Notes under the pieces: model-generated
Database searches by the model: none
What the model saw: the letters and a program-made list of their open reading frames with translations, nothing else
Told to the model about the DNA's origin: nothing
Program-made: the position numbers and the translations under genes
Assembly: GCA_002633025.1 (NCBI GenBank)
Contig: NMRB01000008.1
Span: forward strand, 756,532 to 820,531
Source: Notospermus geniculatus
Taxonomy: Eukaryota; Nemertea; Pilidiophora; Heteronemertea; Lineidae
Reading direction: 5' to 3'
Length of the DNA: 64,000 nucleotides
In this document: piece by piece, positions 12,182 through 25,138 of the stretch
Position numbering within the stretch: the first letter of the stretch is position 1
Layout of the letters: the number at the start of each line of letters is the position of its first letter

Positions 12182-15100
12182 ATGCCCTGTACTCGAAGGA
12201 TCAACTTAAGATTACAGGCTGCTGGCAATGGGAGTGCAGTGTTCAAACCAGGAAACATGAATAACAAAATTTACAGCGGTGTCAACCCAGCTGGGTATGT
12301 CATCATGTGTGTACCTTAGGCCTATGTACAGCATGTACAGTAGGCCTGGGCCTTGGCCTTAGGCATTTAATAGATGCCTTATGGGGGGCGTGATTGGCTC
12401 CTGTGCGGAGGGATTGGTACCCTATCTCACCGGTAGGCCTAGCATTACCGGGTAAATGCTGAGATTAGATTTAAAGCCCCCTCTGTATTGAATTTTACGC
12501 CGTATTTTCAAAATCATACATTTTACACTTCAGTTCACTGACGTCAAGACGAAGAGTCAGGGCTCTCATTCAATGACCCGAGGTCTCGGGTCAAATACGC
12601 ACAGAGTGTGTAGTCTGAAGCACAGTAAAAACCAGCAGGAGTCAGTGCGACGCACGAAGATTCACCCAATGTTGTGAACTGACCATGGTTGACCCCTGAC
12701 TTCTAGTTCTGAGGACTGACCCCAGAAAAAAAATACACAGAAGTCTCTGACCCTTCTACTGAAAACTCCAGTGAGAGCCCTGGGAGTGTTTTTCAAATTG
12801 AATACAGAGGAGCTTTAAGATAACCAACCAGCAGGGACCTCACATCTGCTGTCGCACGCAACCAATTTAGGGGGCGGAGACTAGGAGGGGAGGGACTCTG
12901 CATACTGCATAAGATGCACTAATTCAGGGTTCATTTCAATGCATAATTGTCAATTTCAGGCATCCTTCTGATAAAGAAGCCATGTCCACCTTCAGTGGAA
13001 TGATAGTTCAACCCAAGCATGCCCACTTCCCTGACATTCCGCTTGATAGCTGTCTGTTCTATGAGGCTCTCCTCTTTCTCTATGGAATACTTGTTATGGT
13101 CCTCCAATACGTTCATCTCTATAAAACAGTCTGGTGGCTTCCTCAGTCACATGCTACATATGGCCTGGTAAGTTCAGGATATTACATGCCACCCTTTGTC
13201 CTTACAGTTGAATTGGAGTGAATCCCTCTGAGGATTAGCTGAGTGGCTCATCTAAGAGTTCTATTGACATGACTGAAGGAATTTCATGAGATGTGGTGAT
13301 GCTTCCCAGAAATGGCATGTTTGAATTAACAACTGGTACTTTTGTTACAGAATTTCTACATGATTGACCCTCATCTATTTTCTCTGCTCTGCATCATCAT
13401 GATCCGAAGGCTGATATGGACATTCATAAAAGAGGTAAAGACAATGACATTCAGCGAAATTCTTCGGCAGTTTAAGTTCGAATAAGTACATGTATATCTG
13501 AATATATCAATCATTTTGTTTCAGGCTTACAAAGATAGTTCTCCTCGCTCTTGCGCATTCTGGTTCATCCAGTTGATCAAGTTAATTCTGATGATTGGGA
13601 TGGCAGGATCATTCTTCTATACTGCCTACCATGTAATACTGAGTTACCCCATTATGTACTTGCTGCTTCTATTTTACCCGTAAGTATGCCATTGTCCTCG
13701 GCAGCACTGAAACACAGACTAAGTGTGGAAGTTTTGGGGATAGATACGGTACATGTATTTTGGGTCTTTCCGCATTGATGTACTGTGCTGTAGGCCTGTC
13801 GCATTATGAGATTCCTCTTACATAGTGTACATTACATCTGAGCAAGAATTTCAAGATGCTCTGCCGTTTTTTCAGCATTGCCATGTATGTGACACTATTT
13901 TGGCCTAGTCTTCAATCGCTGATGAAAAGGTTACGATCTGACTTCAATGAAAGACCAATCCAACGCAAGCGAGAACACAAGCCAGTTATCCCAAGCCATA
14001 ATTGTACCATGTCACCAGAACTTGTGCGGGACGAGGTGGAACATCTAAAGACGGACTTCAATGGTCGCATCAAACTGGTTTTATTCCAGTCCATGCTGTG
14101 TGCATACTACATGTCCTTCATACCTGTCTGCTTTGCCCAGGTGAGTGCCGAGTTCACATTTTTGGTACCTTAAAATGGGACTACTACGCCATCCACTGTT
14201 ATGAAATAATAAACAGATTTTCCACAATGTTCATATAATCATTCAGAATTCACAGTTTGCAGTTTGAAATGGCGAAGGATCTCCAAACTGGCAAAGTAAC
14301 CCCACTTTTGGTACTAAGATCAAAGCAGGGAACCGTTTAAATGAGATATTCAATCAAAATATCCCTAAAGGTGCATGCAAGCCCTATCCCACCACTTATC
14401 AATACCTGCTGTACTACATTTACTTTATTTCCTTTAATGAATGGACTTCCAATACCAGCATTCTTTGTTACATTTGTGAGGTGAAACGAAGAATGTCTGT
14501 CCTCATTGTTTTGTTTTTGCAGTACAGGAAATCTTTTCAATACATGTAGTGAGTCAGTAGACTCCATGTATTTCAAATACTTGAGGAAAAACAATTTGGG
14601 GAGATGTTTGCACTGTCACATGTGGGCAGTTGTCTGTCTGGTGGTTGCATGAACTGATGACTGAATTGTTCATGCGTGCTCTCTTCCCTTTAGAATGTTA
14701 GTAACAACTGTGATGACATTGACAATTGTTGGGTAAGTGACTTCATCATTCAGTGTTTTCCACATGGTTCTTTTTAATTCAAGTGTTAAAAGTTGATTAA
14801 AGTTGAAACTTTTTTCAAATTATTCTACGTATTTGAAGTTTACCTTCATGCTTTTGACTTCATTGAAAACAAAATTCAAAGGCGTGCTGATGAAGTTTTG
14901 TTGAAACACGTATTTTGAATTTCTGATCAGTGGAAAAGACTGTTTATGATGAAAATAGACTTGCAATCTCATATACTGGTGGTTCTTTACTCCTTGGTTG
15001 ATTCTTGAGTAAATGAAATATGGGCAAAGTTCATGTTCATGGAGAAAATATCAGAGCCAGCAAATACAATGTACTAATTTCATTTGCATATCATCTCTAC

Positions 15101-16956
15101 ATCACTAAAGCATCACTCAAGTAAATACTGAAAATAAGTTTGAAGCTCAGGAAACTCAACCAAGTGCTGATTGTTGAGAACCACTGGCAGAAAGCTCACA
15201 TTTTACACTTGCTCGGTAGTGCACACAACTACATGTATAACAGCAGTGGTAGCCATATTGCACAAGGTAGTTCCACAAAAATCATGCATACCGGTACATG
15301 GGCTATAAATGCAGTTCTCAGTTTCAAATGTCAATGAGTGAACTTCCTATAACCTTTTAACTAGCAGTTTACGGTACCTTTAACAATGCATTAACAGTAG
15401 TGTGGCTAAAATTGCTGTTGAACACTGAATTTTTGATGCAACTGTATTGAACAAGTACAGTGTCACGTGTGGATAAAAAATTGTGGATGTTTGAAAATCA
15501 CATTGTCATTCTTGTGATTTTAAATAGTTATAAAACCGTTTTTTATACATTGATAGTTTTTCGGTCGCTCATCGTCATTGCTGAAGGGGTGGAATCCCTG
15601 AGTAATACTTTGATGATTTTTTCTTTTGTTGTGTTATTAATTCACAATATTTTTGTTGATGTTCCTTCTTTGATATTGAACTTTCTTTCAGGAGTGGTTA
15701 CTTTTCCTTGAAATTTCAGGAATACAAGTACACTGTATGTTGGTCATTTCCAGTGCATATGATAACCTGGAATATTCAAACTTGTAAATTAAATGACATT
15801 TTTTGTCATTACCCCTTAAAAACTTCTCTGTTGCTAGCGTGCCAATGCAAGGAAGAGGCTGAAAACAATTATTTTTTGAAAACCATCTCAACAGCAAATC
15901 TGAATTTTGTTTTGCAGAACACTCTATACTATGACCCCTGGTGGGTGAGTCAGCATGCCGTGGTTGTTTGGGTCAGCGCCTTTGTTCTATGTCTTCTTTA
16001 TTACCTGCCACCGAAATATGTAGACACACTGCACAGATGCGCACTGCACCTTGGCAAGTGGCAAAAAGTTGAAGGTCGGCATGCCCATGTGCCATACAAT
16101 GCGTAAGTATCATCGTAGAATCTGACTTAGGCAGATCACCAGCACAATTCAGAATTATTTGTTGCTGTGCTGTAGAAATATCTGCTTGAATGCACACAGA
16201 ATGTACAGCAAATTTGACAGTGCCATCAATTGGCCACTGTCTATTCTGTGTTCCGATGCCACCATCTTTCTTGCAGATGGTCTGAGTTACAAGTCTGGCC
16301 AATGGGTGCTCTCGTGAAACATGTCCGAGGACTGTTCAAGGCTGAGGGGATCAACAACACAGCAGAACCAGGCAACAACATGCATGCCAGGTTCTTTGTA
16401 AGTACCGGTACATATATTTATCTAGTATTGTCCTGCAATATGCATGCAGGGACTCGCAGAAGAAACAAACAAGCATAGAGAACCCTTCTTGCCATCAGGG
16501 TTGAGCCATCTCAAAGAGATGTGGTAATGCTTGATAAATGTAGAGCATGAGGAAACCAGAGTGCCCAGAGAATGTCAAAGAGATTTGCCCTCTCCATCAC
16601 ATGTGCAGTGCGACTGGGGATCGAACCTGAACCTAAGCAGTGAAAGGTGCCATTGTTTCCACTGCACCACTCTGCAGTGAGGAATTGATCCTCAACAAAT
16701 ATATCATGATTTATCTTTTCAGTTTATGTTCCACAAACCATTACGAGTGGTCAACTGGCTGCTGATCATCACGTGGAGTCTAATTATCTACCAGTTCATA
16801 ACACTGATTCAGTCAGCCGAATGGAGCCATATCATCTCCACAACATTCATGCTCTTCTGTAACTATTATGTCTTGTTTCGTCTGATGAGGGATCGATTCA
16901 TCTTGAATCGTACTTACAGAGAAGAGCAGATTATGCAGCACATGCACCAGACATGA
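12182..16956 (+). CDS. TMEM39A: Transmembrane protein 39 (TMEM39A/B family)
   Basis: Multi-pass ER membrane protein. In the known family TMEM39A (SUSR2) is implicated in ER-to-Golgi transport of SAC1 and autophagy control, and the worm orthologue in collagen secretion. Predicted exons: 12182-12294, 12960-13167, 13351-13434, 13525-13679, 13876-14140, 14694-14732, 15918-16102, 16277-16397, 16723-16956. All phases agree, giving about 467 residues (human TMEM39A 488). Family landmarks are HAHFPDIPLDSCLFYEALLF, YVHLYKTVWWLP, MSPELVRDEVEHLKTDFN, YYDPWWVSQHAVVVWVSAFV, LHLGKWQKVE, WPMGALVKHVRGLF and the C-terminal CNYYVLFRLMRDRFILNRTY. Hydrophobic segments lie near residues 60-85, 115-135, 150-175, 265-285, 315-335 and 410-445. 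The single invertebrate gene probably predates the A/B split, so the symbol is approximate. Intron 8 holds a SINE and intron 1 nested MITEs. Confidence 0.94.
12471..12818. mobile_element. Nested inverted-repeat elements in TMEM39 intron 1
   Basis: The outer ends are inverted copies: TTAAAGCCCCCTCTGTATT at 12471 matches, with a few changes, the complement of the sequence ending at 12818 (AATACAGAGGAGCTTTAA). Inside lies a second pair at 12558-12782 whose ends both read AGGGCTCTCA in inverted orientation. The inner element could be a hAT-type MITE (CAGGG start), but no 8-bp target duplication was confirmed. Neither has coding capacity. Confidence 0.6.
16500..16682 (-). mobile_element. tRNA-derived SINE in TMEM39 intron 8
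   Basis: On the minus strand, GAGTGGTGCAGTGG (A-box-like) is followed after about 40 bases by GGTTCGATCCCCAG (B box) and then a tail containing CTCTGGTTTCCTCA. This is the layout of a tRNA-headed SINE. The left boundary is approximate. Confidence 0.6.
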
Positions 16957-17192
16957 GCGTTATGACATTACACAAGTTGTTCTTGCACTGAATGTAGGCC
17001 ATCATGCCTAGTTTCATTGTAACTTTGTTCTTGGATTAACTGAAGTCTTAAGCTGCCACAATATAGGCGAGATTGATGACACCATCTCATTCAGTTAGTA
17101 TGTATTCCATCGCACGTCCCTTGTATGTGGAACATTTCAAGTCTTCTTAGTCATGACTCGACCAATGAGTTTCAAAATTTGATGTTACAAAC

Positions 17193-17198
17193 AATAAA
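17193..17198 (+). terminator. Polyadenylation signal of TMEM39
   Basis: AATAAA lies about 240 bases after the TMEM39 stop codon, in an A/T-rich setting. It is the first canonical signal downstream, giving a plausible short 3' UTR. Confidence 0.65.
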
Positions 17199-17619
17199 TA
17201 TTTATATCCACAAATTCCTCGTTTTTCTTAGAACACTTTCTGCATACATGGAGTCAACAGGCTGAAGATGCAGGTTGCACCCCATTTCCTCACTTATTCT
17301 CAGCTGTGAGAACTACACATGCACTGTATTGTGCCTGTAAGCCTAATTATCCAGTGAGACATATATACATGCAAGCAGTAGTACAGCTCTAGGTGCTATT
17401 CCATTCACTGTGCTGCAGCCACAGGTGTTGGGCCTAAATCACTGAAAAAATGCATTTGAAGGGAAATCTCAAATTTTCGTGAGTACCCTCCACTCCTTCA
17501 GGACACACAAATGCAAATAACTTGTAGAAGTGAAGAGGCCAAAAATGAGCTATGGGGATTAGAAGACGAGACCGCTCACATTAAAAAATCTCAATATGAA
17601 TGTGTCAAGTAATGTGGGC

Positions 17620-17838
17620 TTATAGTGCCTTTTACATTTAAGTGTCAAGGCACTTCACATTATTACCCAGCCTAATCCAGAAACCTTTCTGTAGAAACCA
17701 AGGGCAGCTACAATCAAGCGCACACATGGACATTTCAGGCCAGTTGAGAGTATACAGAGTGGCACAGCCAGGGATTGAACCCGCAACCTTCCAATCACGA
17801 GTCCAACGCTCTAACCATTGTGCCACCGCGCTCCCCAA
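17620..17838 (-). mobile_element. tRNA-derived SINE (VAQWLER-peptide type)
   Basis: On the minus strand the head GGTGGCACAATGGTTAGAGC, an anticodon-like region, and GGTTGCGGGTTCAATCCC form a tRNA-like structure with A and B boxes. The tail ends in AATAATGTGAAGTGCCTTG, like the conserved 3' ends of several animal SINEs. The open frame across it reads AVAQWLERWTRDWKVAGSIP, a spurious peptide that recurs in animal databases because of tRNA-derived sequence. It is not a protein gene and probably not a working tRNA, since the head is fused to a SINE tail. Confidence 0.75.
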
Positions 17839-17908
17839 GTACAGAAGAAAAAGTTCATCACCATACAGGAACTGCTATGAATAATGCACAATTGAGCATC
17901 AATATTAA

Positions 17909-18034
17909 GGCCCGTTTCCACATGAGCGTTTTACGCCGCGTTTTGACGCTTCGCCCCTTGTTTGGAAGCAGAGCGGCGGAAAATAAAAGATTTGACGCAT
18001 CACGCAGCGTGAAACGCTCATGTAGAAACGGGCC
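17909..18034. mobile_element. 126-bp MITE with long inverted ends at TTAA sites
   Basis: The ends GGCCCGTTTCCACATGAGCG and the complement of CGCTCATGTAGAAACGGGCC form a near-perfect inverted repeat of about 25 bases. TTAA stands directly outside both ends (17905-17908, 18035-18038), so the target duplication is TTAA or, if one base is assigned to the element, a TAA/TTA triplet as in PIF/Harbinger. It lies between the convergent TMEM39 and JmjC genes. Confidence 0.8.
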
Positions 18035-18229
18035 TTAACAGACACCTTCGGACCGATGAAGTCTGTCCTGAACTGAGGAGTGGTGAGGTATATAAAGATG
18101 CACGCAGACCATGGCCTTGCACTCGATGGTTTTGGAGAATATCTGGTGTGGTACTGATGCCATTGAATAATTGAGTGTAGAATGAAGAACAAACATTTGA
18201 AGGCATATTTATATCACTATTCTGTACAA

Positions 18230-18235
18230 TTTATT
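18230..18235 (-). terminator. Polyadenylation signal of the JmjC gene
   Basis: AATAAA on the minus strand lies about 430 bases after the predicted stop of the JmjC gene and is a plausible 3' end. Other A/T-rich candidates between it and the stop cannot be excluded. Confidence 0.45.
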
Positions 18236-18665
18236 ACCAGTGAAGACTGAAAATGAACTGAAGGGTGAGATTCCTGCAGAGACATGCCTGTACCTGTATA
18301 TCTATAACAATGAATGGTGGCCCAGCCATCAGTTTACGAAGAGCTTCTCCCTCTGTCCCGGCAGGAAGACTCTCCAGTCCTACATCTACTGCATTGCCAT
18401 TCATATTCATATACATGTATGCACACGTACGACCAGTAAAATATGTCATTCATAATACCAAAATAATTGAAAAAAGCGAAAGCAACAAATGGCACTGTGC
18501 TTTGGGAATAAAACCCTTCTTTATGGCCATTATACCAGTAGATGTAGCAAATGTTAAGAAAGAGCCAACTTGACAAGTAATTGTGAATGTGCAATATCAA
18601 TATTAAAAATTTGCCTTCTGCGTCCAGTTGACATAGATCCAGCCGATATCCACTCTTGAGAAGCG

Positions 18666-21600
18666 TTATCTCCACAACAGTCCTCTGATTTTCAACTGTG
18701 GGGGATGCTTTGCACTGAAAATGGAAGTAGGGAAATCAGTGCACTTGGCATGGACTGCATGTATGTTGAGAACACCGTACTGAAATTAAAATCACTTGGT
18801 GAAAGTTCAAGTACATGACTGTATACTGCTCTTTTTTTCTGAGAGAGTGGGTATTACACTAATTAGAAAGCAGCTACAGTATGAATATCAGGATATTCTT
18901 ACCTAGTTACTTCTGGTTCTGGTAATGCATCTATGCTAAGATAATTTTTCACCAACATCACAAGTTTATCAAGCTGTTCATCTGTAGGCACCTCATGCCA
19001 CTGTTTCAGCAAGAAGTTTTTCAAAACATCAGGAAGACGACTCAAGACCTTTGTGAAGAAAGACTCATGGGACCGGTTCTGTTCAATGATGTTCAGGAGC
19101 CAATAGGAGAACACAGGCCAGAATGGAGGTTCCTGAAACAAAGACATTAGCTTGCTTCAGATTACTTCATCAAAACACAAACCCCTGGATACTACTGCAC
19201 ATCCTTTAGCTAATCATGAGTTCCTAGAAATCCAAAAGCACGAGGAACCCTCGAGTTTCATCTCTCTATGTATAAACAAGACAAAGAACTATTTTCATGG
19301 AGAAAACACATGCTCACCAACAGCTTTGCAAGGTAGACATTTTCTCCAGCATCTCCAAAGAACATATTTACAGATATACACACATCGAGTGAAGTTACTT
19401 GATGCCACCAGAACGCTGGGATGAACAACCTGTGGATGAGGATAACACAGATAATTTACCATCATAACTTCTGAAGCATACAAAAAGTCAATTGTATGTC
19501 ACAACCTCAGTGCACTCTAAAGCAAGGTTTAGCAGTAGGTTTAACACTTCTGAGACATGCAAGATGAAAATATGAGAATAGCAGGAATTATTCCTGCTAT
19601 TGTATTCAATAGACTTCCAGTGTATGTGTAACAAATATGACCAGTAAAACGTACATTTCACCTGGAGCTAGAACACAGTAATGGCACTTGGCATTCTTTA
19701 ATTCAGGGTACTTTTCAAAATCTGGGTCTTCTATATTGACTTGTGATTGTAGCGTTTTCCCCTTTGAGCCATGGACGTTCGGGTACATATGTTCTACATC
19801 AAGGCCAAATAACCGCAGCTGTTTACTGCCTTCTATCATGACAAGAAAATTGTCATCTGGGTCAGTATGGCAATATTCTGAAATGAGATTCTGAATGAAC
19901 AGAAGGGAGCTTGTGCCCCCCAAGATAATGTGCCCTGTGCCATGATTCAATTGAAAATTTCACAGCACAGGTCATCTGGTATGAATCAGTGATCAGTGGC
20001 TTTGACACATTCACCGCTAATATCTTCATTGCGCCAAAATGTTACATGTAGCTACCAACTACTGTCATAGAGCAGGGCAATGCCGAGACTCCTGTCCAAT
20101 TGGATGTGTGTTGGAAATCATACCATAATGACCTTCTCTTGCTATCCACATATATGGACCACAGTGAATTTTGCCAACATACTCTGGCAATGGAACATCA
20201 TCCTGAAAGTTGAAACAGAGTCTGTGAGTGAGCATCCCTTATATTGCAGAATTGATACAATTTCTCCTCAAATATTTTTGCCATCCCCATACATGCCATA
20301 TGATCCTGCACTTTGTGCCTGTGACACTGAGACAAGATAAACTTGTCATGCCAAATTCTCTGTGGATGTTTCCTATCCATGCTGATGGTGGAACTGTAGT
20401 AAAGTACTGGTAATGATGCCAACCATAGAAACACATCCATTCTACAATCATGTCGTCACCAGTTTCAGAAAGATGATACTTCATAAACAAAATTCACCTG
20501 CAGTTCTGGAAATGCCAAGTTCAGGTTTTGAACCGCGAGATAAGAATTCTTTGAGCGACTATTTTTCTTCAGCAGGTCATCTACATACTCTTGAAGTGTT
20601 GTTTCACGTATAGTGTACTTTTTGCCCAGCTGTAAATAGTGAACTGGAAAGTTAATATCAGGCGAACAAAATTTGGCCTATACTCACTTTAAATGAGAAT
20701 AATTTTGTTCAACCTGAATAGTTTTGGGTTTCACTGCATTTAATATAACCGCCATGACCCGAACAAGGCCTACTGCCCTAGGTACACGTACTTGTCATGG
20801 CAAGGGATCCTTACCTGAAGTCTCCTCATTAATTTTCCCCATAGTTGGGTACGAACTCTTCGTGACAAAGTCAGAAAATTTACCACACAATTCACAGTGG
20901 TTAGCACTTGTGCAACTAACAAAATTCTAAGTACAATAATATATCTTACTCATCAAGCATCAACTAGGCCATTCATACTCACTCTGTAATCATCTCTGTT
21001 AGTATTACCTCGGACTAAACATTTGTTCTGACCAACTCTTTGACAAAGGTTGCTGAGAGTCCATGTTCTGGCGGGCCATTCTTCAACAGCTCCTTCAATA
21101 ATGACAGGTTGACCTAGAGAAATTTAGGAAATGAATGGATGTGCACAAATCTCATCAAAGTTCAACATACATTATCCAGTGAACGACAAATTGGTTGTCC
21201 GGGTGCCCACCCATGACAACTGAATTTCCCAAACGGATTCATGTAAGTCATTTCCTCCAATCAGTTGTCCATGGACAGCTGCCCTATGTCGTGTCGGTGG
21301 TATTCTCTGTCGTCGCTGTTGGCCGTGTCGGTGGTATTCTCTGTCGTTGCTGTCAGCCGCGTCAGTGATATTCTCTGTCGTCACTGTCGGCTGTTATTGC
21401 TGTTGGTGATATTCTCTGTCACCGCTGTCGGTGGTATTCTCTGTCATCAGCGCTATCGGCTGTGCCTGCGGCCGTGTCGGTGGTACTATTCTCTGTCATC
21501 GATGTATGTCGTCAATCATGTCGTCTGCCGTGACCGTTTACTTAGCTCATACGTTGAACACTAAGAATAAGATGAAGTAGTCCCCGCGTATTAATCTATA

Positions 21601-22422
21601 ATTAGGCTAGGCCTAGGCTAGGTACTATACTGGCCTAGGCCTAGGCTACCTCATCCTCAGGTCGGACCTCTCAATCAGTGTCAGCTGACGACTGACCATG
21701 CTGACGTCGGTCGTGCTAATTACCGTCCACCACCGTCTACCACCGTCCNTGATATGAAAACGTCGTTTATTCGGATAATCGGTAGGATACATACAAAGAC
21801 GGAAATCAAGAGTCCATGAATATTGTGTATTTTGGTTTCGTTCTGTTGTTTTTGTTGAGATCGAGACGTTTGTTTCCGTTGGATCTGAAACCATATGAAT
21901 GCCTTGTCTGTAATATACTCCTACTACACTGACCTCACAGATGGCGCTACGAACGCCTGTGCATGACCCTGCTGACGTTATCCCGTTTCGTTGGGACGTT
22001 GTGGTACCGGTAGGGAATATTCAAGTCGCTCCTGTCAATTCATGAATTATCATGTTGGCCTAGGCCTACTACTCATGTACCGTACTGTACTACTACTACT
22101 AGGGCCTAGGCCTATGCTCAGTGTGCACGCTGATGTACACACATATGCAGTGCAGTGCAGTGCACTACATGCATGATGTCGTGCAGTGCAGTGCATCATG
22201 CATGATGATGACGTCGTCTGCTTTTTTGGTATTAGGCCTAAATCTAGGCCTATTATCATATGAAATATACATCAGTAAATGAATGAAATACTGCCAGTAT
22301 CAAAATAATGCACGATTGCGCCGAAATAACACACCCTTTCTGAGATAATCGCGCTCAAAGTTGAGTTTGCCGAGCTTTTTTACCCTGTTGATTGGGACAC
22401 TCTCACACCACTTCAGGGCCAT
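18666..22422 (-). CDS. JmjC/cupin-type Fe(II)/2-oxoglutarate oxygenase (FIH/JMJD5/TYW5-like)
   Basis: Predicted Fe(II)- and 2-oxoglutarate-dependent hydroxylase of the small JmjC (cupin_8) group; the substrate is unknown. Exons in transcript order: 22335-22422, 20983-21113, 20498-20629, 20124-20202, 19655-19877, 19318-19429, 18903-19132, 18666-18714. All phases agree, giving about 347 residues. The N-terminus has the family entry motif KGQPVIIEGAVEEWPA. The metal triad is visible as H-x-D in EYCHTDPDDN and the distal His in FIPAFWWHQV. EGSKQLRLFG supplies the Lys expected to bind 2-oxoglutarate, and LAPGEMLFIP is the typical strand before the distal His. After the barrel comes an Asn-rich/helical region (VNMFFGDAGEN, then a helical tail with NIIEQN, LSRLPDVLKNFL and HEVPTDEQLDKL). 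I cannot assign it to one named orthologue. The start could be the ATG at 22422 or an upstream in-frame ATG at 22485, inside the opposing POLR2F exon. Confidence 0.85.
21285..21515. repeat. Degenerate minisatellite (GTCGGTGGTATTCTCTGTCG)
   Basis: Five to six imperfect copies of a 35-50 base unit centred on GTGTCGGTGGTATTCTCTGTC lie in intron 1 of the JmjC gene. The 99-residue open frame over it is a by-product of the repeat. A stretch rich in CTAGGCCTAGGC follows at 21600-21650. Confidence 0.75.
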
Positions 22423-22467
22423 GGCCCACGTGCAACCTCGTTCCCAACCAAGATTGCTGAAATCAAG
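22423..22467. promoter_or_regulatory. 45-bp divergent spacer between JmjC and POLR2F start codons
   Basis: Only 45 bases separate the two predicted start codons, so the core promoters must overlap the opposite gene's 5' UTR or first exon. AAGATGGCGGAC spans the POLR2F start and resembles a YY1 element. The JmjC frame is open through the spacer and into the POLR2F first exon on the other strand. Confidence 0.6.
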
Positions 22468-23970
<1,503 letters not shown>

Positions 23971-24049
23971 TCTTTATTTTCTATCTCACTATTGTATACA
24001 GAAATTGCATTTGAGCAGCAAATATGTATGTACCATTCAATGACTTGTA

Positions 24050-24055
24050 AATAAA
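24050..24055 (+). terminator. Polyadenylation signal of POLR2F
   Basis: AATAAA lies about 80 bases after the stop codon, followed within 30 bases by a T-rich stretch, as expected for a short 3' UTR. Confidence 0.75.
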
Positions 24056-24198
24056 CTTTTATACACAACCTGGAGTTTTTTTTTGTCTTTGAGAAATATG
24101 TGGAGGATATTATGACATACACGCAAGTTCATGTGCTTAAGATGTAAGAAATCCATCATTGTGCATCAGTATCATGCTTCACAAGACACTGATTGATT

Positions 24199-24275
24199 TT
24201 GCTCAGTGGTGAACTCTTACCCCTTTATGCTGGCGGGGGTGCCAGATAAGAGAGGTCATGGGTTCGAATCCCCAA
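24199..24275 (+). mobile_element. tRNA-derived SINE head
   Basis: GCTCAGTGGTGAACTC (A box) and GTCATGGGTTCGAATCCC (B box) are spaced as in tRNA-derived SINEs. It shares its head with the copy at about 7070-7150. The 3' boundary is not visible. Confidence 0.65.
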
Positions 24276-24472
24276 CAACTTGCATGTATGACAAGGTCCA
24301 ATATACCGGTATGGCATTCCATCAAAATATTTCATTGGAAAAAGGTGCAGGCTCCGATGTTGATCAGTCATACTTTTTGACGGGGCCTGCCTGATGTGTT
24401 CTTGAAGGGGTTCACTGGACTCCTGTGAATTCCTACCCTCTTTAATGTTCTTTGCACATTGGAAAAATAGGG

Positions 24473-25138
24473 TTAAACTTGAATCTCGCGATCATTTGAT
24501 TCAGTCATTATCGAGTGCTGTTCATCAGCTGTTGGTTGCTGATGTTCTGTTCCTGATACTGAACAGCATAATCGTCTTGCAGTAAACACAAACTGAACAA
24601 CCTGAACACTGTTCGTCATTGTTGCCAAAATCATCCCCAGTGCACTGACAATGAGGCGCAGCTTCAAGTTCAACAAGTGGTAGGGACAGTTTTTAATGCC
24701 ATACTGATAACAAAAGTCCAACAAACTTTTATCCAGGACAAAACAAGCGAGAGAGACAAGGAGAAACACAAAAGTAGCTAAAATGCTGAAGAATGTGAAT
24801 GTGGAACTTGTCGTGAGGAGGCATCGATTATTCAAGCCCCTTGAATTCAAGAATCCGAAACCACTGGCCGTGAAAATGAGGGTTGTAGTTCCAAATCCTA
24901 TTCCAAGATGTCCGACTCCACTCCCTGTATTGGAAAGGATCGCCATACCACTTAATATGGCTGTCAATATTCCTGCAATGAGTTCTAGAATGCTCGAGCA
25001 ACGCTGAACCTTCCGAAAAGTCAGAGTTGGATTCTCTGGCTGTGGATTTGAATGTCGGATACTGGCACTTGTGTTGTTAATACCGGTATCAGTCCTGATC
25101 ATGCCAAGACTGGACTCAGTTCCAGAATTTGCATTCAT
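24473..25138 (-). CDS. Putative four-pass membrane protein (MS4A/CD20-like topology)
   Basis: A single coding exon of about 221 residues. The open frame extends six codons further upstream, but GATTTCAG directly before ATGAATGCAAATTC looks like a splice acceptor, so the start is placed at 25138 with a spliced 5' UTR. Four hydrophobic segments are evident: near ILELIAGILTAILSGMAIL, GIGFGTTTLIFTASGFGFL, FFSILATFVFLLVSLACFVL, and LRLIVSALGMILATM onward. Both ends are polar, giving cytosolic N- and C-termini if the four-pass model holds. The Gly/Ser-rich second segment and the overall size recall MS4A/TMEM176-like tetraspans, but no diagnostic motif was recognised. The function is unknown. It lies tail-to-tail with POLR2F and downstream of CUL5 on the same strand. 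Confidence 0.6.
   Translation of the reverse strand: MNANSGTESSLGMIRTDTGINNTSASIRHSNPQPENPTLTFRKVQRCSSILELIAGILTAILSGMAILSNTGSGVGHLGIGFGTTTLIFTASGFGFLNSRGLNNRCLLTTSSTFTFFSILATFVFLLVSLACFVLDKSLLDFCYQYGIKNCPYHLLNLKLRLIVSALGMILATMTNSVQVVQFVFTARRLCCSVSGTEHQQPTADEQHSIMTESNDREIQV

Noticed and set aside
17638-17838. 66-residue minus-strand frame (VAQWLERW)
   Set aside because: It is the translation of a tRNA-derived SINE head.
22130-22210. GCAGTGCAGTGC / GCATCATGCATGATG cluster as a regulatory array
   Set aside because: It looks like local simple-repeat slippage, with no further support.
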